55,331 bases of DNA from JAUJOE01 sp038252945. Lineage in GTDB: Bacteria; Actinomycetota; Actinomycetes; Propionibacteriales; Nocardioidaceae. The DNA is taken from NCBI GenBank assembly GCA_038252945.1, contig JBBSHN010000006.1, forward strand, positions 1 through 55,331. Direction: 5' to 3'. The notes below the pieces were generated by a model, which was not told the origin of the DNA, made no database searches, and worked only from the letters and a program-made list of their open reading frames with translations. Position 1 is the stretch's first letter; every line of letters starts with the position of its first letter. The position numbers and the translations under genes are program-made. Shown here piece by piece: positions 28,046 to 38,079 of the stretch.

Positions 28046-29589
28046 TGGTTCGCCCCCGAAGGCTGAGCAGCCACCGTGGGCTGCGGATCGCTGGCTCCCA
28101 CCTGGTGCAGGAACGCGTTGACGGTCGGATTAATGACGCTCAGCGCAGGCTTCGGAAAGAACCCGAGCACGACGAGCAGCACCAGCAGCGGGGCTAGCGC
28201 TGCAACCTCGCGCCCGCGCAGGTCGGGGATTTGGCGGATGGACTCTCGCACCGGACCGGTCATCGTCTGCTGGTACATGAGCAGGATGTACAGCGCCGCA
28301 AGCACCATACCGAGCGTTGCGAACACCGCCGCGACCACCGAGGTGGTAAACGTTCCGGCGAGCACGAGGAACTCGCTGACGAAGGGTGACAGCCCAGGCA
28401 GGGACAAGCTCGACAGTCCCGCCACCAAGAAGACACCGGCAAGCACCGGGGCTACCCGTTCCACTCCGCCGTAGTCACTGATCAGCTTCGAGCCGCGTCG
28501 GCTAATGAGGAAGCCGGTGACGAGGAAGAGCGCCGCAGTCGAGAGCCCGTGATTGAACATGTAAAGAATCGAGCCCGTCTGCGACTGACTGGTGAACGCG
28601 AAAATGCCTAGCACGATGAAGCCGAAATGGGAGATCGAGGTGTAGGCGATCAACCGGCGGATGTCGTTCTGCCCCACCGCCAACAGAGCGCCGTAGAGCA
28701 CAGAGATGACCGCCAACGCGATCACGACCGGCGATGCCCACCGCGACGCCTCCGGAAAAATCCCGAGGCAGAACCGCAGCATGCCGAACGTGCCGATCTT
28801 GTCGAGCACGCTGACGAGCAGAACCGAGGTCCCCGATGTCGCTTCACTCGCAGCGTCGGGCAGCCAGGTGTGCACCGGCCACATCGGTGCCTTGATGGCG
28901 AACGCCACAAAGAAGCCCAAGAACAGCCATCGCTCAGTGGACGTACTCATGCTTCCAGAGAGGTGCATGAGGTCCTGCAGCAGGTACGACGGCTTGCCCG
29001 TGGCGCGTGCCGAGACGACGTACAGACCAATCACCGACGCCAACATCAGCAGACCGCCGAAGAGGCTGAACAAAAGGAACTTGACCGCGGCGTAGGACCG
29101 CCGGGTGCCACCGAAGCCGCCGATAAGGAAGTAGAGCGGAATCAGCGTCGCTTCGAACAGTACGTAGAACAAGAAGACGTCCGTTGCCGCGAAGACGCCG
29201 AGTGCGAGACTTTCAAGAGCGAGCACCCAGGCGAAGAAGGAGGCGCTGCCCCAGCGCCCCTCGTCGGCGTCGCGCCAGGACGCGAGGATTACCACAGGGG
29301 TCAAGATCGTGGTCAGCAATGTCAGGACCAGGCCGAGGCCGTCCAGTCCCAGCGCGTAGTGCGCACCGAACGCCGGTATCCAGTCGCGGTTCTCGACGAA
29401 CTGAAAGCCGCCACCGGCCTTGAACTGCACTGCGACGATCACGGACACCACGAACGTCAGCAGCGAAACGCCGAGTGCGACAACGCGCGCGGAGCTACCA
29501 CTGCGGAGCAGCATCACGACGACGGCGCCGAGCAGCGGAAGCCCCGCAAGAAGAGTGAGCCACGGAACAGAGGTCGTGCTGCCGGTCAT
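28042..29589 (-). CDS. nuoM: NADH-quinone oxidoreductase subunit M
   Basis: Antiporter-like membrane subunit, 515 aa. Signature YVLFEATLIPLYFLIGGFGG with the conserved helix-5 Glu, and AFAIKAPMWPVHTWLPDAASEATSGTSVLLVSVLDKIGTFGMLRF with the pump lysines. ATGA overlap with the nuoL stop. Confidence 0.97.
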   Translation of the reverse strand: MTGSTTSVPWLTLLAGLPLLGAVVVMLLRSGSSARVVALGVSLLTFVVSVIVAVQFKAGGGFQFVENRDWIPAFGAHYALGLDGLGLVLTLLTTILTPVVILASWRDADEGRWGSASFFAWVLALESLALGVFAATDVFLFYVLFEATLIPLYFLIGGFGGTRRSYAAVKFLLFSLFGGLLMLASVIGLYVVSARATGKPSYLLQDLMHLSGSMSTSTERWLFLGFFVAFAIKAPMWPVHTWLPDAASEATSGTSVLLVSVLDKIGTFGMLRFCLGIFPEASRWASPVVIALAVISVLYGALLAVGQNDIRRLIAYTSISHFGFIVLGIFAFTSQSQTGSILYMFNHGLSTAALFLVTGFLISRRGSKLISDYGGVERVAPVLAGVFLVAGLSSLSLPGLSPFVSEFLVLAGTFTTSVVAAVFATLGMVLAALYILLMYQQTMTGPVRESIRQIPDLRGREVAALAPLLVLLVVLGFFPKPALSVINPTVNAFLHQVGASDPQPTVAAQPSGANQ

Positions 29590-31451
29590 CCGAGCCTCAC
29601 GACCAGCAAGGCCAACACCACGAACACCGAGCCACCGAGCATGGAAAGCGCGTACGTGCGCACAAAACCGGTCTGCCAGCGCCGTACCCGTGCCGACGTG
29701 CCACCGACGACTGCTGCGACGCCGTTGACGATGCCGTCGAGTCCCTCACCGTCGAAGCGAACCAGCGACTGCGTGAGCCGCCGCCCTGGACGCATGAAGG
29801 CTGCCTCGTTGAGGGCATCACCGTACAAGTCAGCCCGTGCCGCTCGGGTCAGTAGCGAGGCCTGCGCCGGCGCCTCCGCCGGAATCCGGTCGCGCCGATA
29901 GACGAAGAACGCTACCGCGATGCCAGCTGCGACGAACAGCAGCACGAGCGCTGTGAGCACCCACGAGGCCAATGCCGGATTGGCGACCTCCTGCACCCCG
30001 ACGACCGGCTTCAGCCAGTTGACGATCCAGTCGTTGAACAGCAAGGCACCGCCCACAGCCGAACCTGCCGCCAGAATGATCAGCGGCACAGTCATCACCA
30101 GTGGCGCCTCATGCGGATGTGCCTCCTCAGGCCAACGCTTCTCGCTGAGGAACGTCATGATCATCAGTCGGGTCATGTAGAACGCCGTGATGCCTGCGCC
30201 CACGAGCGCGGTTACTCCGATGTAGGCGTTGTCGTTAAAAGCCGCCTCGATGATGCGGTCCTTGGACCAGAAGCCCGCGAAGCCCGGAAATCCGATGATG
30301 GCGAGGTAGCCGCACGCGAACGTGATGAAGGTGATCGGAAGCGCCGACCGCAGGGCGCCGTACCTGCGCATATTGACGTCGTCGTCCATGGCGTGCATCA
30401 CCGATCCGGCGCCGAGGAACAGGTTCGCCTTGAAGAAGCCATGCGTAAGCAGGTGGAAGATCGCGAAGGCGTAGCCCGCCGGACCGATACCGGCAGCCAG
30501 CATCATGTAGCCGATCTGGCTCATCGTGGACCCGGCGAGCGCCTTCTTGATGTCGTCCTTGGCGCATCCAATGACGGCACCCCACAGCAGCGTCACGGCG
30601 CCGACGATCGCGACCGCGGTCAGCGCCACCTGCGACTGGGCGTAGACGAAGTGCGAGCGCGTGACGAGATAGACCCCCGCAGTCACCATCGTGGCGGCGT
30701 GAATCAGCGCCGACACCGGGGTAGGACCCTCCATGGCGTCGAGTAGCCAGCTCTGCAGCGGCACCTGAGCCGACTTGCCGCAAGCGCCAAGCAGTAGAAG
30801 CAGTCCCAGCACGGTGGCCAGCGCCGTCGACGCATGTGGCATGCCGGCCGCCACACCAGCGAACGATGTGCTTCCGAACGACGCGAACATCAACATGATG
30901 GCCAGCGCCATCCCGATGTCGCCGACGCGGTTGACGAGAAAGGCCTTCTTGGCGGCCACTGCCGCCGACGGCTTGTACTGCCAGAAGCCGATCAGCAGGT
31001 ACGACGCGAGGCCGACGCCTTCCCAGCCGAGGAATACGGCCAGGTAGTCACTGGTCAGCACCAGTGTCAGCATCGCGGCGACGAAAAGGTTGAGGTAGGA
31101 GAAGAATCGGCGGCGCCGGTCGTCGTGGGCCATGTAGCCGATCGAGTAGATGTGGATGAGGCTGCCGACACCGGTGACAAGCAGGACGAACAACGCGGAC
31201 AGCGGGTCGAACAGCAGAGTGAAGGTGACATGGAAGCTGTGAACGTCGATCCATGTGAACACGGATTGGCGCAGCGCGTGGCTGCTTGAATTCTGCAGAT
31301 CGACGAAGGCGATGACAGCGAGCACGAAGGAAGCGAGCGGCGTCGCGGTGCCGAGCAGATGACCGTAGCGGTCGGCAACTCTGCCGCCGACGAGCAGCAG
31401 CAGCGCAGCGCTGAGAGCGGGCAGCAGAATGATCCACAGCAACAGGCTCAT
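29586..31451 (-). CDS. nuoL: NADH-quinone oxidoreductase subunit L
   Basis: Distal pump subunit, 621 aa. MSLLLWIILLPALSAALLLL start; SIGYMAHDDRRRRFFSYLNLFVAAML; FLGWEGVGLASYLLIGFWQYK; GACGKSAQVPLQSWLLDAMEGPTPVSALIHAATMV with the core pump residues. The C-terminal lateral helix region is present. ATG at 31451, 28 bases after nuoK, the only real gap among nuoG to nuoN apart from none at nuoB/A. Confidence 0.97.
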   Translation of the reverse strand: MSLLLWIILLPALSAALLLLVGGRVADRYGHLLGTATPLASFVLAVIAFVDLQNSSSHALRQSVFTWIDVHSFHVTFTLLFDPLSALFVLLVTGVGSLIHIYSIGYMAHDDRRRRFFSYLNLFVAAMLTLVLTSDYLAVFLGWEGVGLASYLLIGFWQYKPSAAVAAKKAFLVNRVGDIGMALAIMLMFASFGSTSFAGVAAGMPHASTALATVLGLLLLLGACGKSAQVPLQSWLLDAMEGPTPVSALIHAATMVTAGVYLVTRSHFVYAQSQVALTAVAIVGAVTLLWGAVIGCAKDDIKKALAGSTMSQIGYMMLAAGIGPAGYAFAIFHLLTHGFFKANLFLGAGSVMHAMDDDVNMRRYGALRSALPITFITFACGYLAIIGFPGFAGFWSKDRIIEAAFNDNAYIGVTALVGAGITAFYMTRLMIMTFLSEKRWPEEAHPHEAPLVMTVPLIILAAGSAVGGALLFNDWIVNWLKPVVGVQEVANPALASWVLTALVLLFVAAGIAVAFFVYRRDRIPAEAPAQASLLTRAARADLYGDALNEAAFMRPGRRLTQSLVRFDGEGLDGIVNGVAAVVGGTSARVRRWQTGFVRTYALSMLGGSVFVVLALLVVRLG

Positions 31452-31479
31452 GAATCGGTCCCCCTTGGGCAGCCGGCCA

Positions 31480-31779
31480 TTAGTACTTGAGCAGGCTGGC
31501 GTCGTCGACCGACGCGGATCGCCGGGTGCGGAAGATCGTCATGATGATCGCAAGGCCCACCACCACCTCTGCCGCCGCCACCACCATGACGAAGAACGCG
31601 GCCACCTGACCGTCGAGGTTGCCAGTCGTGCGGGCGAACGTCACGAACGCGAGGTTGCTGGCGTTGAGCATGAGCTCAACGCACATGAACACCACGATCG
31701 CGTTGCGGCGCACCAAGACGCCAACCGTGCCAATGGAGAAGAGCAGCGCCGACAGCACGAGGAACGGAGTAGGGCTCAC
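31480..31779 (-). CDS. nuoK: NADH-quinone oxidoreductase subunit K
   Basis: Three-helix membrane subunit, 99 aa. It carries two buried acidic residues: Glu in VFMCVELMLNASNLAF and in MVVAAAEVVVGLAI, part of the central proton path. GTG start overlaps the nuoJ stop (GTGA). Confidence 0.97.
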   Translation of the reverse strand: MSPTPFLVLSALLFSIGTVGVLVRRNAIVVFMCVELMLNASNLAFVTFARTTGNLDGQVAAFFVMVVAAAEVVVGLAIIMTIFRTRRSASVDDASLLKY

Positions 31780-32555
31780 CTCTCGCTCCGCTCCAACGCT
31801 TGAGTCTGCGCTTGCGTCTCCGCTTCCACCTCAGCGATCGCCGAACGGTCGCCCGCGATGTCGCGGACAGTGCCTCTGGACCGCATCACCCGTGAGATGG
31901 ACAGCTGCGATGGTGTGCCGTCGGGAAGCAGCGCCGGTGTGTCGACGGAGTTGTGCCGAGCGAAGGTGCCAGGCGCAGGCAACGGACCGGGGTGCAGTCC
32001 CCGGTCGGCGTAGTCCCGCATACGCTGCCGCACGACGTCGCGCTGGCTTGGCTTCGGTGTCAAGCGCTCGCGGTGCGCCAGCACCATTGCGCCCAGCGCC
32101 GCGGTGATCAGCAGGGCGCTTGTCACCTCGAAGGCGAAGACGTACGTGCTGAACAGCAGCGCGGCGACACCGGGGACATTGCCGTCCAGGTTGGCGTTGT
32201 TGAGGCCGACGACGGTCCCCACCGTCGTCTGAGCCAGGCCCAGGACAATCAGGACCACGAAAACCAGCCCAATGAGGATGGCGACAAGCCGCTGGCCGCG
32301 GAGTGTCTCGACCAGCGAGTCCGACGCATCGACGCCGACCAGCATGAGCACGAAGAGGAACAGCATCAGCACTGCACCGGTGTAGACGATGATCTGCACG
32401 GCGAACAGGAACGGCGCTTGCTGAGCGGCGTACAGAACCGCAAGAGACACCATCACAACGGCGAGCAACAGTGCTGAGTGCACCGCCTTGCGCGAGATCA
32501 CCATGCCGAGCGCGCACACCACCATGAGCGGTGCCAAAATCCAGAAGATGATCAC
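31776..32555 (-). CDS. nuoJ: NADH-quinone oxidoreductase subunit J
   Basis: Membrane subunit, 259 aa. Five-helix core in residues 1-170 (ALLLAVVMVSLAVLYAAQQAPFLFAVQIIVYTGAVLMLFLFVLMLVG with the helix-3 signature). An approximately 90-residue hydrophilic tail follows (from HRERLTPKPSQRD to the end, rich in Glu/Gln/Ala), longer than in E. coli but usual in actinobacteria. GTG start overlaps the nuoI stop. Confidence 0.96.
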   Translation of the reverse strand: MIIFWILAPLMVVCALGMVISRKAVHSALLLAVVMVSLAVLYAAQQAPFLFAVQIIVYTGAVLMLFLFVLMLVGVDASDSLVETLRGQRLVAILIGLVFVVLIVLGLAQTTVGTVVGLNNANLDGNVPGVAALLFSTYVFAFEVTSALLITAALGAMVLAHRERLTPKPSQRDVVRQRMRDYADRGLHPGPLPAPGTFARHNSVDTPALLPDGTPSQLSISRVMRSRGTVRDIAGDRSAIAEVEAETQAQTQALERSER

Positions 32556-33103
32556 CGCGGCACCTCGCCGTCGGAGGTACTCACTCCTATAGTGCCGGCG
32601 CCGCGGTAGTAGTCGCCCTCAGTCTCGCCGAGCAGCATGCCGTGCGGCGGCGCCTCCATGCCTGGGAGCAGCGGCGCCAGCAGGTCCTGCCTCTCGTAGA
32701 TGAGATCGACCCGAGACGAGTCCGCTAACTCGTACTCGTTGGTCATGGTGAGCGCACGGGTGGGGCACGCCTCGATGCACAAGCCGCACAGGATGCACCG
32801 CAGATAGTTGATCTGGTAGACGCGCCCGTAGCGTTCCCCTGGTGAGTACCGACCCTCGTCGGTGTTGTCGGCGCCCTCCACGTAGATCGCATCCGCGGGG
32901 CAGGCCCACGCGCACAGCTCACACCCGATGCACTTCTCCAGGCCGTCCGGCCACCGGTTCAGCTGGTGACGGCCATGAAACCGCGGAGCTGTCGCCTTCT
33001 TCTCAAACGGGTACTGCTCGGTGACGACTTTGCGGAACATCGTCCGGAAGGTCACTCCGAAGCCGGCTACGGGGTCCCAGACCTGTTCTTTAAGGCTGGC
33101 CAC
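32552..33103 (-). CDS. nuoI: NADH-quinone oxidoreductase subunit I
   Basis: Ferredoxin-like subunit, 183 aa, holding clusters N6a and N6b: CIGCELCAWACPADAI and CILCGLCIEACPTRAL. FEKKATAPRFHGRHQLNRWPDGLEKC precedes them. I place the start at GTG 33103, where AGGAGG stands seven bases upstream and which overlaps the nuoH end by 14 bases; the longer frame overlaps nuoH deeply. Confidence 0.96.
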   Translation of the reverse strand: MASLKEQVWDPVAGFGVTFRTMFRKVVTEQYPFEKKATAPRFHGRHQLNRWPDGLEKCIGCELCAWACPADAIYVEGADNTDEGRYSPGERYGRVYQINYLRCILCGLCIEACPTRALTMTNEYELADSSRVDLIYERQDLLAPLLPGMEAPPHGMLLGETEGDYYRGAGTIGVSTSDGEVPR

Positions 33104-34364
33104 GGATTGCCTCCTGTCGCGTTCTCGGCGGCACCGGGTAGCCGCCGGCGAAGGCGTCCTCGTCGGAGGTGTCAACGTCGACGTCCGCGAGGGTCTCCTG
33201 CTCGTCTTTCCGCTCGTCGCCGCCGAAGAAGCCGAGCAGGACGAAGATCACCAGCGCCACGGCCGCCGTCCCGAACAGGTATCGCCGGTCGATCGGCCCT
33301 TGCAGGGTGAGCGCACGGATGACTGCGACCGCGATGGTCCAGAGAAGTGCAGCCGGGATGAGTACCTTCCAGCCGAACTGCATGAACTGGTCGTAACGCA
33401 ATCGTGGCAGGGTGCCGCGCAGCCAGATGAAGATGAAGATGAAGAACAGCACCTTGGCGAGGAACCACAGCACAGGCCAGTAGCCGGAGTTGGCGCCCTC
33501 CCACAGTGACAGCGGCCACGGTGCGCGCCAGCCACCGAGAAACATTGTCGTGGCCAGCATCGAGACGGTCACCATGTTGATGTACTCGGCAAGGAAGAAG
33601 AACGCGAACTTAATGGAGGAGTACTCGGTGTGGAAGCCGCCCACCAGCTCGCCCTCGGCTTCTGCCAAGTCGAAGGGTGCCCGGTTGGTCTCGCCCACCA
33701 TCGAGATCATGTAGATGGCGAACGACGGGAACAAGATGAGGCCGAACCAGAGATTCTGCTGTGCGCTGACGATCCCTGACGTCGACATGGCGCCGGCGTA
33801 CAAGAAGACCGCGACAAGCGACAACCCCATGGCGACTTCGTAGGAGATCACCTGTGCTGACGAGCGCAGGGCGCCAAGGAGTGAGTACGTCGAGCCGGAC
33901 GACCAGCCCGCCAAGACGATGCCGTAGACGCCCACCGAGGCGATCGCCAAGATGTACAGGACGCCTACGGGCAGGTCGGTGAGCTGCAGGGGAGTGGTGA
34001 CGTCGCTGAACGGCACGGAGACGACCGGGCCGAACGGAATCACAGCTACCGCCATGAAGGCCGCCGTGGCGGCGATGATCGGGGCGGCGATGTAAACGAT
34101 CCTGTCAACCGCGCGCGGAATCAAGTCTTCCTTGAGCATCAGCTTGACGCCGTCGGCGAGGCTTTGCAGCAGTCCGAAGGGGCCATGCACGTTTGGGCCG
34201 ATTCGGTGCTGCATACGGGCGACGACACGGCGCTCGAGCCAGATGTTGAACAACGTGAAGACGAGCAGGATCACGAACGCCAGCACGACCTTGATGAGAA
34301 TCACCCACCAGGGGTCGTGCCCGAACGCATTCAGCGATTGTTCGGCCATCGGCACAGCCTTCAT
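33090..34364 (-). CDS. nuoH: NADH-quinone oxidoreductase subunit H
   Basis: Membrane subunit forming part of the quinone channel, 424 aa. Blocks: LERRVVARMQHRIGPNVHGPFGLLQSLADGVKLMLKED and ETNRAPFDLAEAEGELVGGFHTEYSSIKFA, both quinone-site loops, and RGTLPRLRYDQFMQFGWKVLIP. ATG at 34364 forms ATGA with the nuoG stop. It has a C-terminal hydrophilic tail of about 50 residues (GGDERKDEQETLADVDVD...). Confidence 0.96.
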   Translation of the reverse strand: MKAVPMAEQSLNAFGHDPWWVILIKVVLAFVILLVFTLFNIWLERRVVARMQHRIGPNVHGPFGLLQSLADGVKLMLKEDLIPRAVDRIVYIAAPIIAATAAFMAVAVIPFGPVVSVPFSDVTTPLQLTDLPVGVLYILAIASVGVYGIVLAGWSSGSTYSLLGALRSSAQVISYEVAMGLSLVAVFLYAGAMSTSGIVSAQQNLWFGLILFPSFAIYMISMVGETNRAPFDLAEAEGELVGGFHTEYSSIKFAFFFLAEYINMVTVSMLATTMFLGGWRAPWPLSLWEGANSGYWPVLWFLAKVLFFIFIFIWLRGTLPRLRYDQFMQFGWKVLIPAALLWTIAVAVIRALTLQGPIDRRYLFGTAAVALVIFVLLGFFGGDERKDEQETLADVDVDTSDEDAFAGGYPVPPRTRQEAIRGQP

Positions 34365-36772
34365 GATCGTGCCCCCGCCTGAACTCGTACGACGGCTCCG
34401 GCCGCCAGGCGAGCGTCGCGCGCCAGATTCACTCCGCCGGAGTTCGCCGGCGCCCACACCACGTCGTCGGCGATGTCACCGACCACCCAGGGGAATCCCA
34501 GCACAGCAGCACCGGCGGAGAGCACGACCTTGCTGCCCGGTACGAGTCGGAGACGGTCACGCGTGCCTGGAGAGATCACGACGGCGGGAATCCGGGCGGT
34601 CGCCTGGAGATGCGGTTCGTTGTCGATGCATCGGCTGTCGTCGAGCAGCAGCCGCCAGGTCGAAAGCACGGCCGTTCCCTCCGGCGCTTCTGCGACCGGC
34701 CGAGGAGGCACCGCTGCGAACGGGGAACGCTCCCCGTCCCATGGACCGAGCTCCATCATCTCCACTCGGGCATGCTCAGCGGTGCGGAACCCGAGCGGCC
34801 GGCCGAGCTCTTCGGCGATCTCGGCGAGCACTCGCAGGTCAGGCAGCGCCGAAGAGCTGAGCACGGAATCAAACGGCCGCACCCGGCCCTCCCAGTTGAC
34901 GAACGCTCCGGCACGCTCCTCGATGGGGGCGACCGGCAGCACGACATCAGCCATTTCGGTGACAGCGCTTCGGCGGATTTCCAGGCTCACCGAGAAGTCG
35001 ACGGCCTCAAGTGCTCGCTTGGCCACTGCGGAGTCGGCCAGATCGTCGATCTCTACTCCACCGACGAGGAGCCCGCGGAGGCTTCCGGAGGCAGCCGCAG
35101 CAAGAATCGCGTCGGTGTCGCGGCCTGGAGTCGACGACAACGTCTCGACACCCCAGGCCGCGGCGACGTCGACACGCGCAGCCGGATCCGCCAGCGGGCG
35201 TCCACCCGGCAGCAGGTTGGGAAGCAGGCCGGTCTCGAGGGCGCCGCGTTCGCCGGCGCGTCGGGGCACCCAGGCAAGCCGGGCTCCCGTAGCTGCGGCG
35301 AGCTCCGCAACGGCGCTGAGCGTGCCCGCAGACGGAGCTGCTCGTTCCCCGACCAAGATCACGCCGCTAGAGTCGAGCGCCGCCTTCTCAGAGCCAACGA
35401 GACCTGCCACGACTTGTGCCTCGGTTCCCGGACGAGCCCGAAGCAGGGTTCCCTCGAGCTTGTCCAGGCCGCGTGAGGTGTGCGATGCGACGGAGTAAAC
35501 CCGGGTCCCGTGCGTTCGGACGGCCTTGCGGAGCCGCAAGAAGATGATGGGAGACTCATCTTCCGGCTCGAAGTTGACCAGCACCACAGCGGTTGCATGC
35601 TCGAGGTCCTCATAGGACGCGGCCGGGCGGGCGGCGACGTACGAGGCCAGGAAGTCGGCCTCCTCGGTCGAGAGTGGTCGGGCGCGGAAGTCGACGTCGT
35701 TGGTGCCAAGCACCGATCGGGCGAATTTGCCGTACGCGTACGCATCCTCGTTCGGAAGCCGCCCGCCGGCGAGCACGCCCACAGAGCCGCGCGCGGCTGC
35801 CAGTCCCCTGGCAGCGACCGCGAAGGCCTCCGGCCAGGACGCCGGCCGCAGCTCTCGCGTGTCCTCGTCGCGCACGAGTGGTCGGGTCAGCCGATCCTCG
35901 AGCCGCGCGTACATGAAACCGAACCGGCCCTTGTCGCAGTTCCATTCCTCGTTGACTTGCGGGTCGTTGCCAGCCAGGCGCCGAGTGACTTTGCCCCGGC
36001 GGTGATCTGTTCGCAGCGCACATCCGGAGGCGCAGTGCTCACAGACCGAGGGTGTCGAGACAAGGTCGAAGGGACGGGCGCGGAACCGGTACGCCGTGGA
36101 CGTGAGCGCGCCCACGGGGCAAATCTGAATAGTGTTGCCTGAGAAGTACGACTCGAACGGTTCCTTCTGGTAGATCCCCACCTGCTGCAGGGCTCCGCGC
36201 TCGACCAGGGCGATGAACGGGTCACCGGCGATCTGCTCGCTGAAGCGGGTGCAGCGCGCACACAGCACGCAGCGCTCCCGGTCCAGCAAGATCTCGGCCG
36301 AGATCGCGATCGGCTTCTCGAAGGTGCGCTTGGTCTCCAGGAACCGTGTCTCACCGGCTCCATTCGTCAGAGCCTGGTTCTGCAGCGGGCACTCGCCGCC
36401 CTTGTCGCAGACCGGGCAATCCAGCGGATGATTGATGAGCAGGAACTCCATGTTGCCCTGCTGCGCCTTGTCAGCGACTGGGGACGTGTGCTGCGTGCGG
36501 ACGACCATGCCGTCTGCCACGGCAAGCGTGCAGGACGCCTGAGGCTTCGGAAGAGGCCGGCCGTTGCCGGCGTCGGGAATCTCCACCAGGCACTGCCGGC
36601 AGGCGCCGACCGGGTCGAGCAGTGGGTGGTCGCAGAACCGCGGTATCTGCACACCGATCTGCTCGGCCGCCCGGATGACCAGAGTGCCCTCCGGAACTGT
36701 GACCTCGATGTCGTCGATGGCCAACGTGACCGTCTTGACGAGCTCGGTGCTCGACACGTCGGTGGCGGTCAC
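34361..36772 (-). CDS. nuoG: NADH-quinone oxidoreductase subunit G
   Basis: Largest peripheral subunit, 803 aa. N-terminal ferredoxin-like 2Fe-2S site (CDHPLLDPVGACRQC, later ASC), HPLDCPVCDKGGECPLQ (His/Cys N5 site), CVLCARCTRF...CPVGAL (N4), and the extra cluster N7 ligands CEHCASGC plus C in WNCDKGRFGF. N7 is found in E. coli, Thermus and many actinobacteria but not mitochondria. The molybdopterin-oxidoreductase-like half follows, with no Mo cofactor expected. GTG start overlaps the nuoF stop. Confidence 0.96.
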   Translation of the reverse strand: MTATDVSSTELVKTVTLAIDDIEVTVPEGTLVIRAAEQIGVQIPRFCDHPLLDPVGACRQCLVEIPDAGNGRPLPKPQASCTLAVADGMVVRTQHTSPVADKAQQGNMEFLLINHPLDCPVCDKGGECPLQNQALTNGAGETRFLETKRTFEKPIAISAEILLDRERCVLCARCTRFSEQIAGDPFIALVERGALQQVGIYQKEPFESYFSGNTIQICPVGALTSTAYRFRARPFDLVSTPSVCEHCASGCALRTDHRRGKVTRRLAGNDPQVNEEWNCDKGRFGFMYARLEDRLTRPLVRDEDTRELRPASWPEAFAVAARGLAAARGSVGVLAGGRLPNEDAYAYGKFARSVLGTNDVDFRARPLSTEEADFLASYVAARPAASYEDLEHATAVVLVNFEPEDESPIIFLRLRKAVRTHGTRVYSVASHTSRGLDKLEGTLLRARPGTEAQVVAGLVGSEKAALDSSGVILVGERAAPSAGTLSAVAELAAATGARLAWVPRRAGERGALETGLLPNLLPGGRPLADPAARVDVAAAWGVETLSSTPGRDTDAILAAAASGSLRGLLVGGVEIDDLADSAVAKRALEAVDFSVSLEIRRSAVTEMADVVLPVAPIEERAGAFVNWEGRVRPFDSVLSSSALPDLRVLAEIAEELGRPLGFRTAEHARVEMMELGPWDGERSPFAAVPPRPVAEAPEGTAVLSTWRLLLDDSRCIDNEPHLQATARIPAVVISPGTRDRLRLVPGSKVVLSAGAAVLGFPWVVGDIADDVVWAPANSGGVNLARDARLAAGAVVRVQAGARS

Positions 36773-38079
36773 GCGCCGGCCCCCACGGGAGCGAACAGCG
36801 TGGACACGGCGGGATCGAACGGACAGCCGCCCTCGGTCAGGTGCGCGAGGTACTCGCTTCGGAAGTACTGAATTGAGGACGTGATCGGCGACGTCGCTCC
36901 GTCACCGAGCGCGCAGAACGCCCGGCCGAGGATGTTGTCGCAGAGGTCGACGAGCTTGTCCAGTTCTGCCTCGGTGCCGTTGCCGTGCTCCAGCCGGTCG
37001 AGCGTCTGGACCAGCCACCAGGTGCCTTCCCGGCACGGAGTGCACTTGCCGCAGCTCTCGTGCTTGTAGAACTCCGTCCAGCGCAGCACAGCCCGCACGA
37101 CGCAAGTCGTCTCGTCGAAGATCTGCAGCGCTTTGGTGCCTAGCATCGAGCCGACGGCCCCGACCGCTTCGTAGTCCAGCGGTACGTCGAGGTGCTCGTC
37201 GGTCAGTACCGGCGTCGACGAGCCGCCTGGTGTCCAGAACTTGAGCCGGTGACCGCGGCGCACCCCTCCGGAGATGTCGAGCAGCTGACGCAGCGTGATG
37301 CCGAGCGGAGCCTCGTATTGCCCGGGTTGCTCCACGTGCCCGGACAGTGAGTACAAGGTCATGCCTTTGGATTTCTCGGTGCCCATGCTCGCGAACCAGT
37401 CGGCACCGTTTGCGACGATGCACGGGACAGAGGCGATCGACTCAACGTTGTTGATGACGGTCGGTCGTGCGTAGAGACCGGCCACGGCAGGAAACGGCGG
37501 CCGCAGTCGAGGCTGGCCGCGGCGTCCCTCGAGCGAGTCGAGCATCGCCGTCTCCTCGCCGCAGATGTAGGCACCTGCTCCCGCGTGGACGACGACGTTC
37601 AAGTCGAAGCCGGAGCCATGAACGTTTCTGCCGAGGTGACCGGCGCGGTACGCCTCCTCCACGGCGTTCTGCAGTCGGCGTACGACGTGAAGCACCTCAC
37701 CTCGCACGTAGATGAACGCGTGCGCCGCGCGGATGGCGTACGACGCAATGATCACTCCCTCGAGGAGGGTGTGCGGGCTCGCCAGCATGAGCGGGATGTC
37801 CTTGCAGGTGCCCGGCTCGGACTCGTCTGCGTTCACCACTAGGTAGTGCGGCTTGTCGTCGCCTTGCGGAATGAATGCCCACTTCATGCCGGTCGGGAAG
37901 CCGGCACCGCCTCGCCCGCGGAGTCCCGAGGCCTTCACCAAGTCGATCAGGTCGTCGGGCTTGGAGTCCAGCGCCTTGCGCAGCGCGGCATAGCCGCCGG
38001 TGCGTTCGTACGAGCCAAGCGTCCAGGCCTGATCGGTGTCCCAGTTGTCGCTCAGCACAGGAGTGAGGAGGTCCGTCAT
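36769..38079 (-). CDS. nuoF: NADH-quinone oxidoreductase subunit F
   Basis: NADH/FMN subunit, 436 aa. GLRGRGGAGFPTGMKWAF (NADH site), VVNADESEPGTCKD (FMN), YICGEETAMLDSLEGRRGQPRLRPPFPA, and ESCGKCTPCREGTWWL with C in DGATSP-preceding FCALGD giving cluster N3. ATG at 38079 overlaps the nuoE stop. Confidence 0.98.
   Translation of the reverse strand: MTDLLTPVLSDNWDTDQAWTLGSYERTGGYAALRKALDSKPDDLIDLVKASGLRGRGGAGFPTGMKWAFIPQGDDKPHYLVVNADESEPGTCKDIPLMLASPHTLLEGVIIASYAIRAAHAFIYVRGEVLHVVRRLQNAVEEAYRAGHLGRNVHGSGFDLNVVVHAGAGAYICGEETAMLDSLEGRRGQPRLRPPFPAVAGLYARPTVINNVESIASVPCIVANGADWFASMGTEKSKGMTLYSLSGHVEQPGQYEAPLGITLRQLLDISGGVRRGHRLKFWTPGGSSTPVLTDEHLDVPLDYEAVGAVGSMLGTKALQIFDETTCVVRAVLRWTEFYKHESCGKCTPCREGTWWLVQTLDRLEHGNGTEAELDKLVDLCDNILGRAFCALGDGATSPITSSIQYFRSEYLAHLTEGGCPFDPAVSTLFAPVGAGA

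Noticed and set aside
28627..29901. Rightward frame of 424 aa opposite nuoM/nuoL
   Set aside because: Crosses two well-supported genes antisense and is dominated by Arg/Glu/Gln codons.
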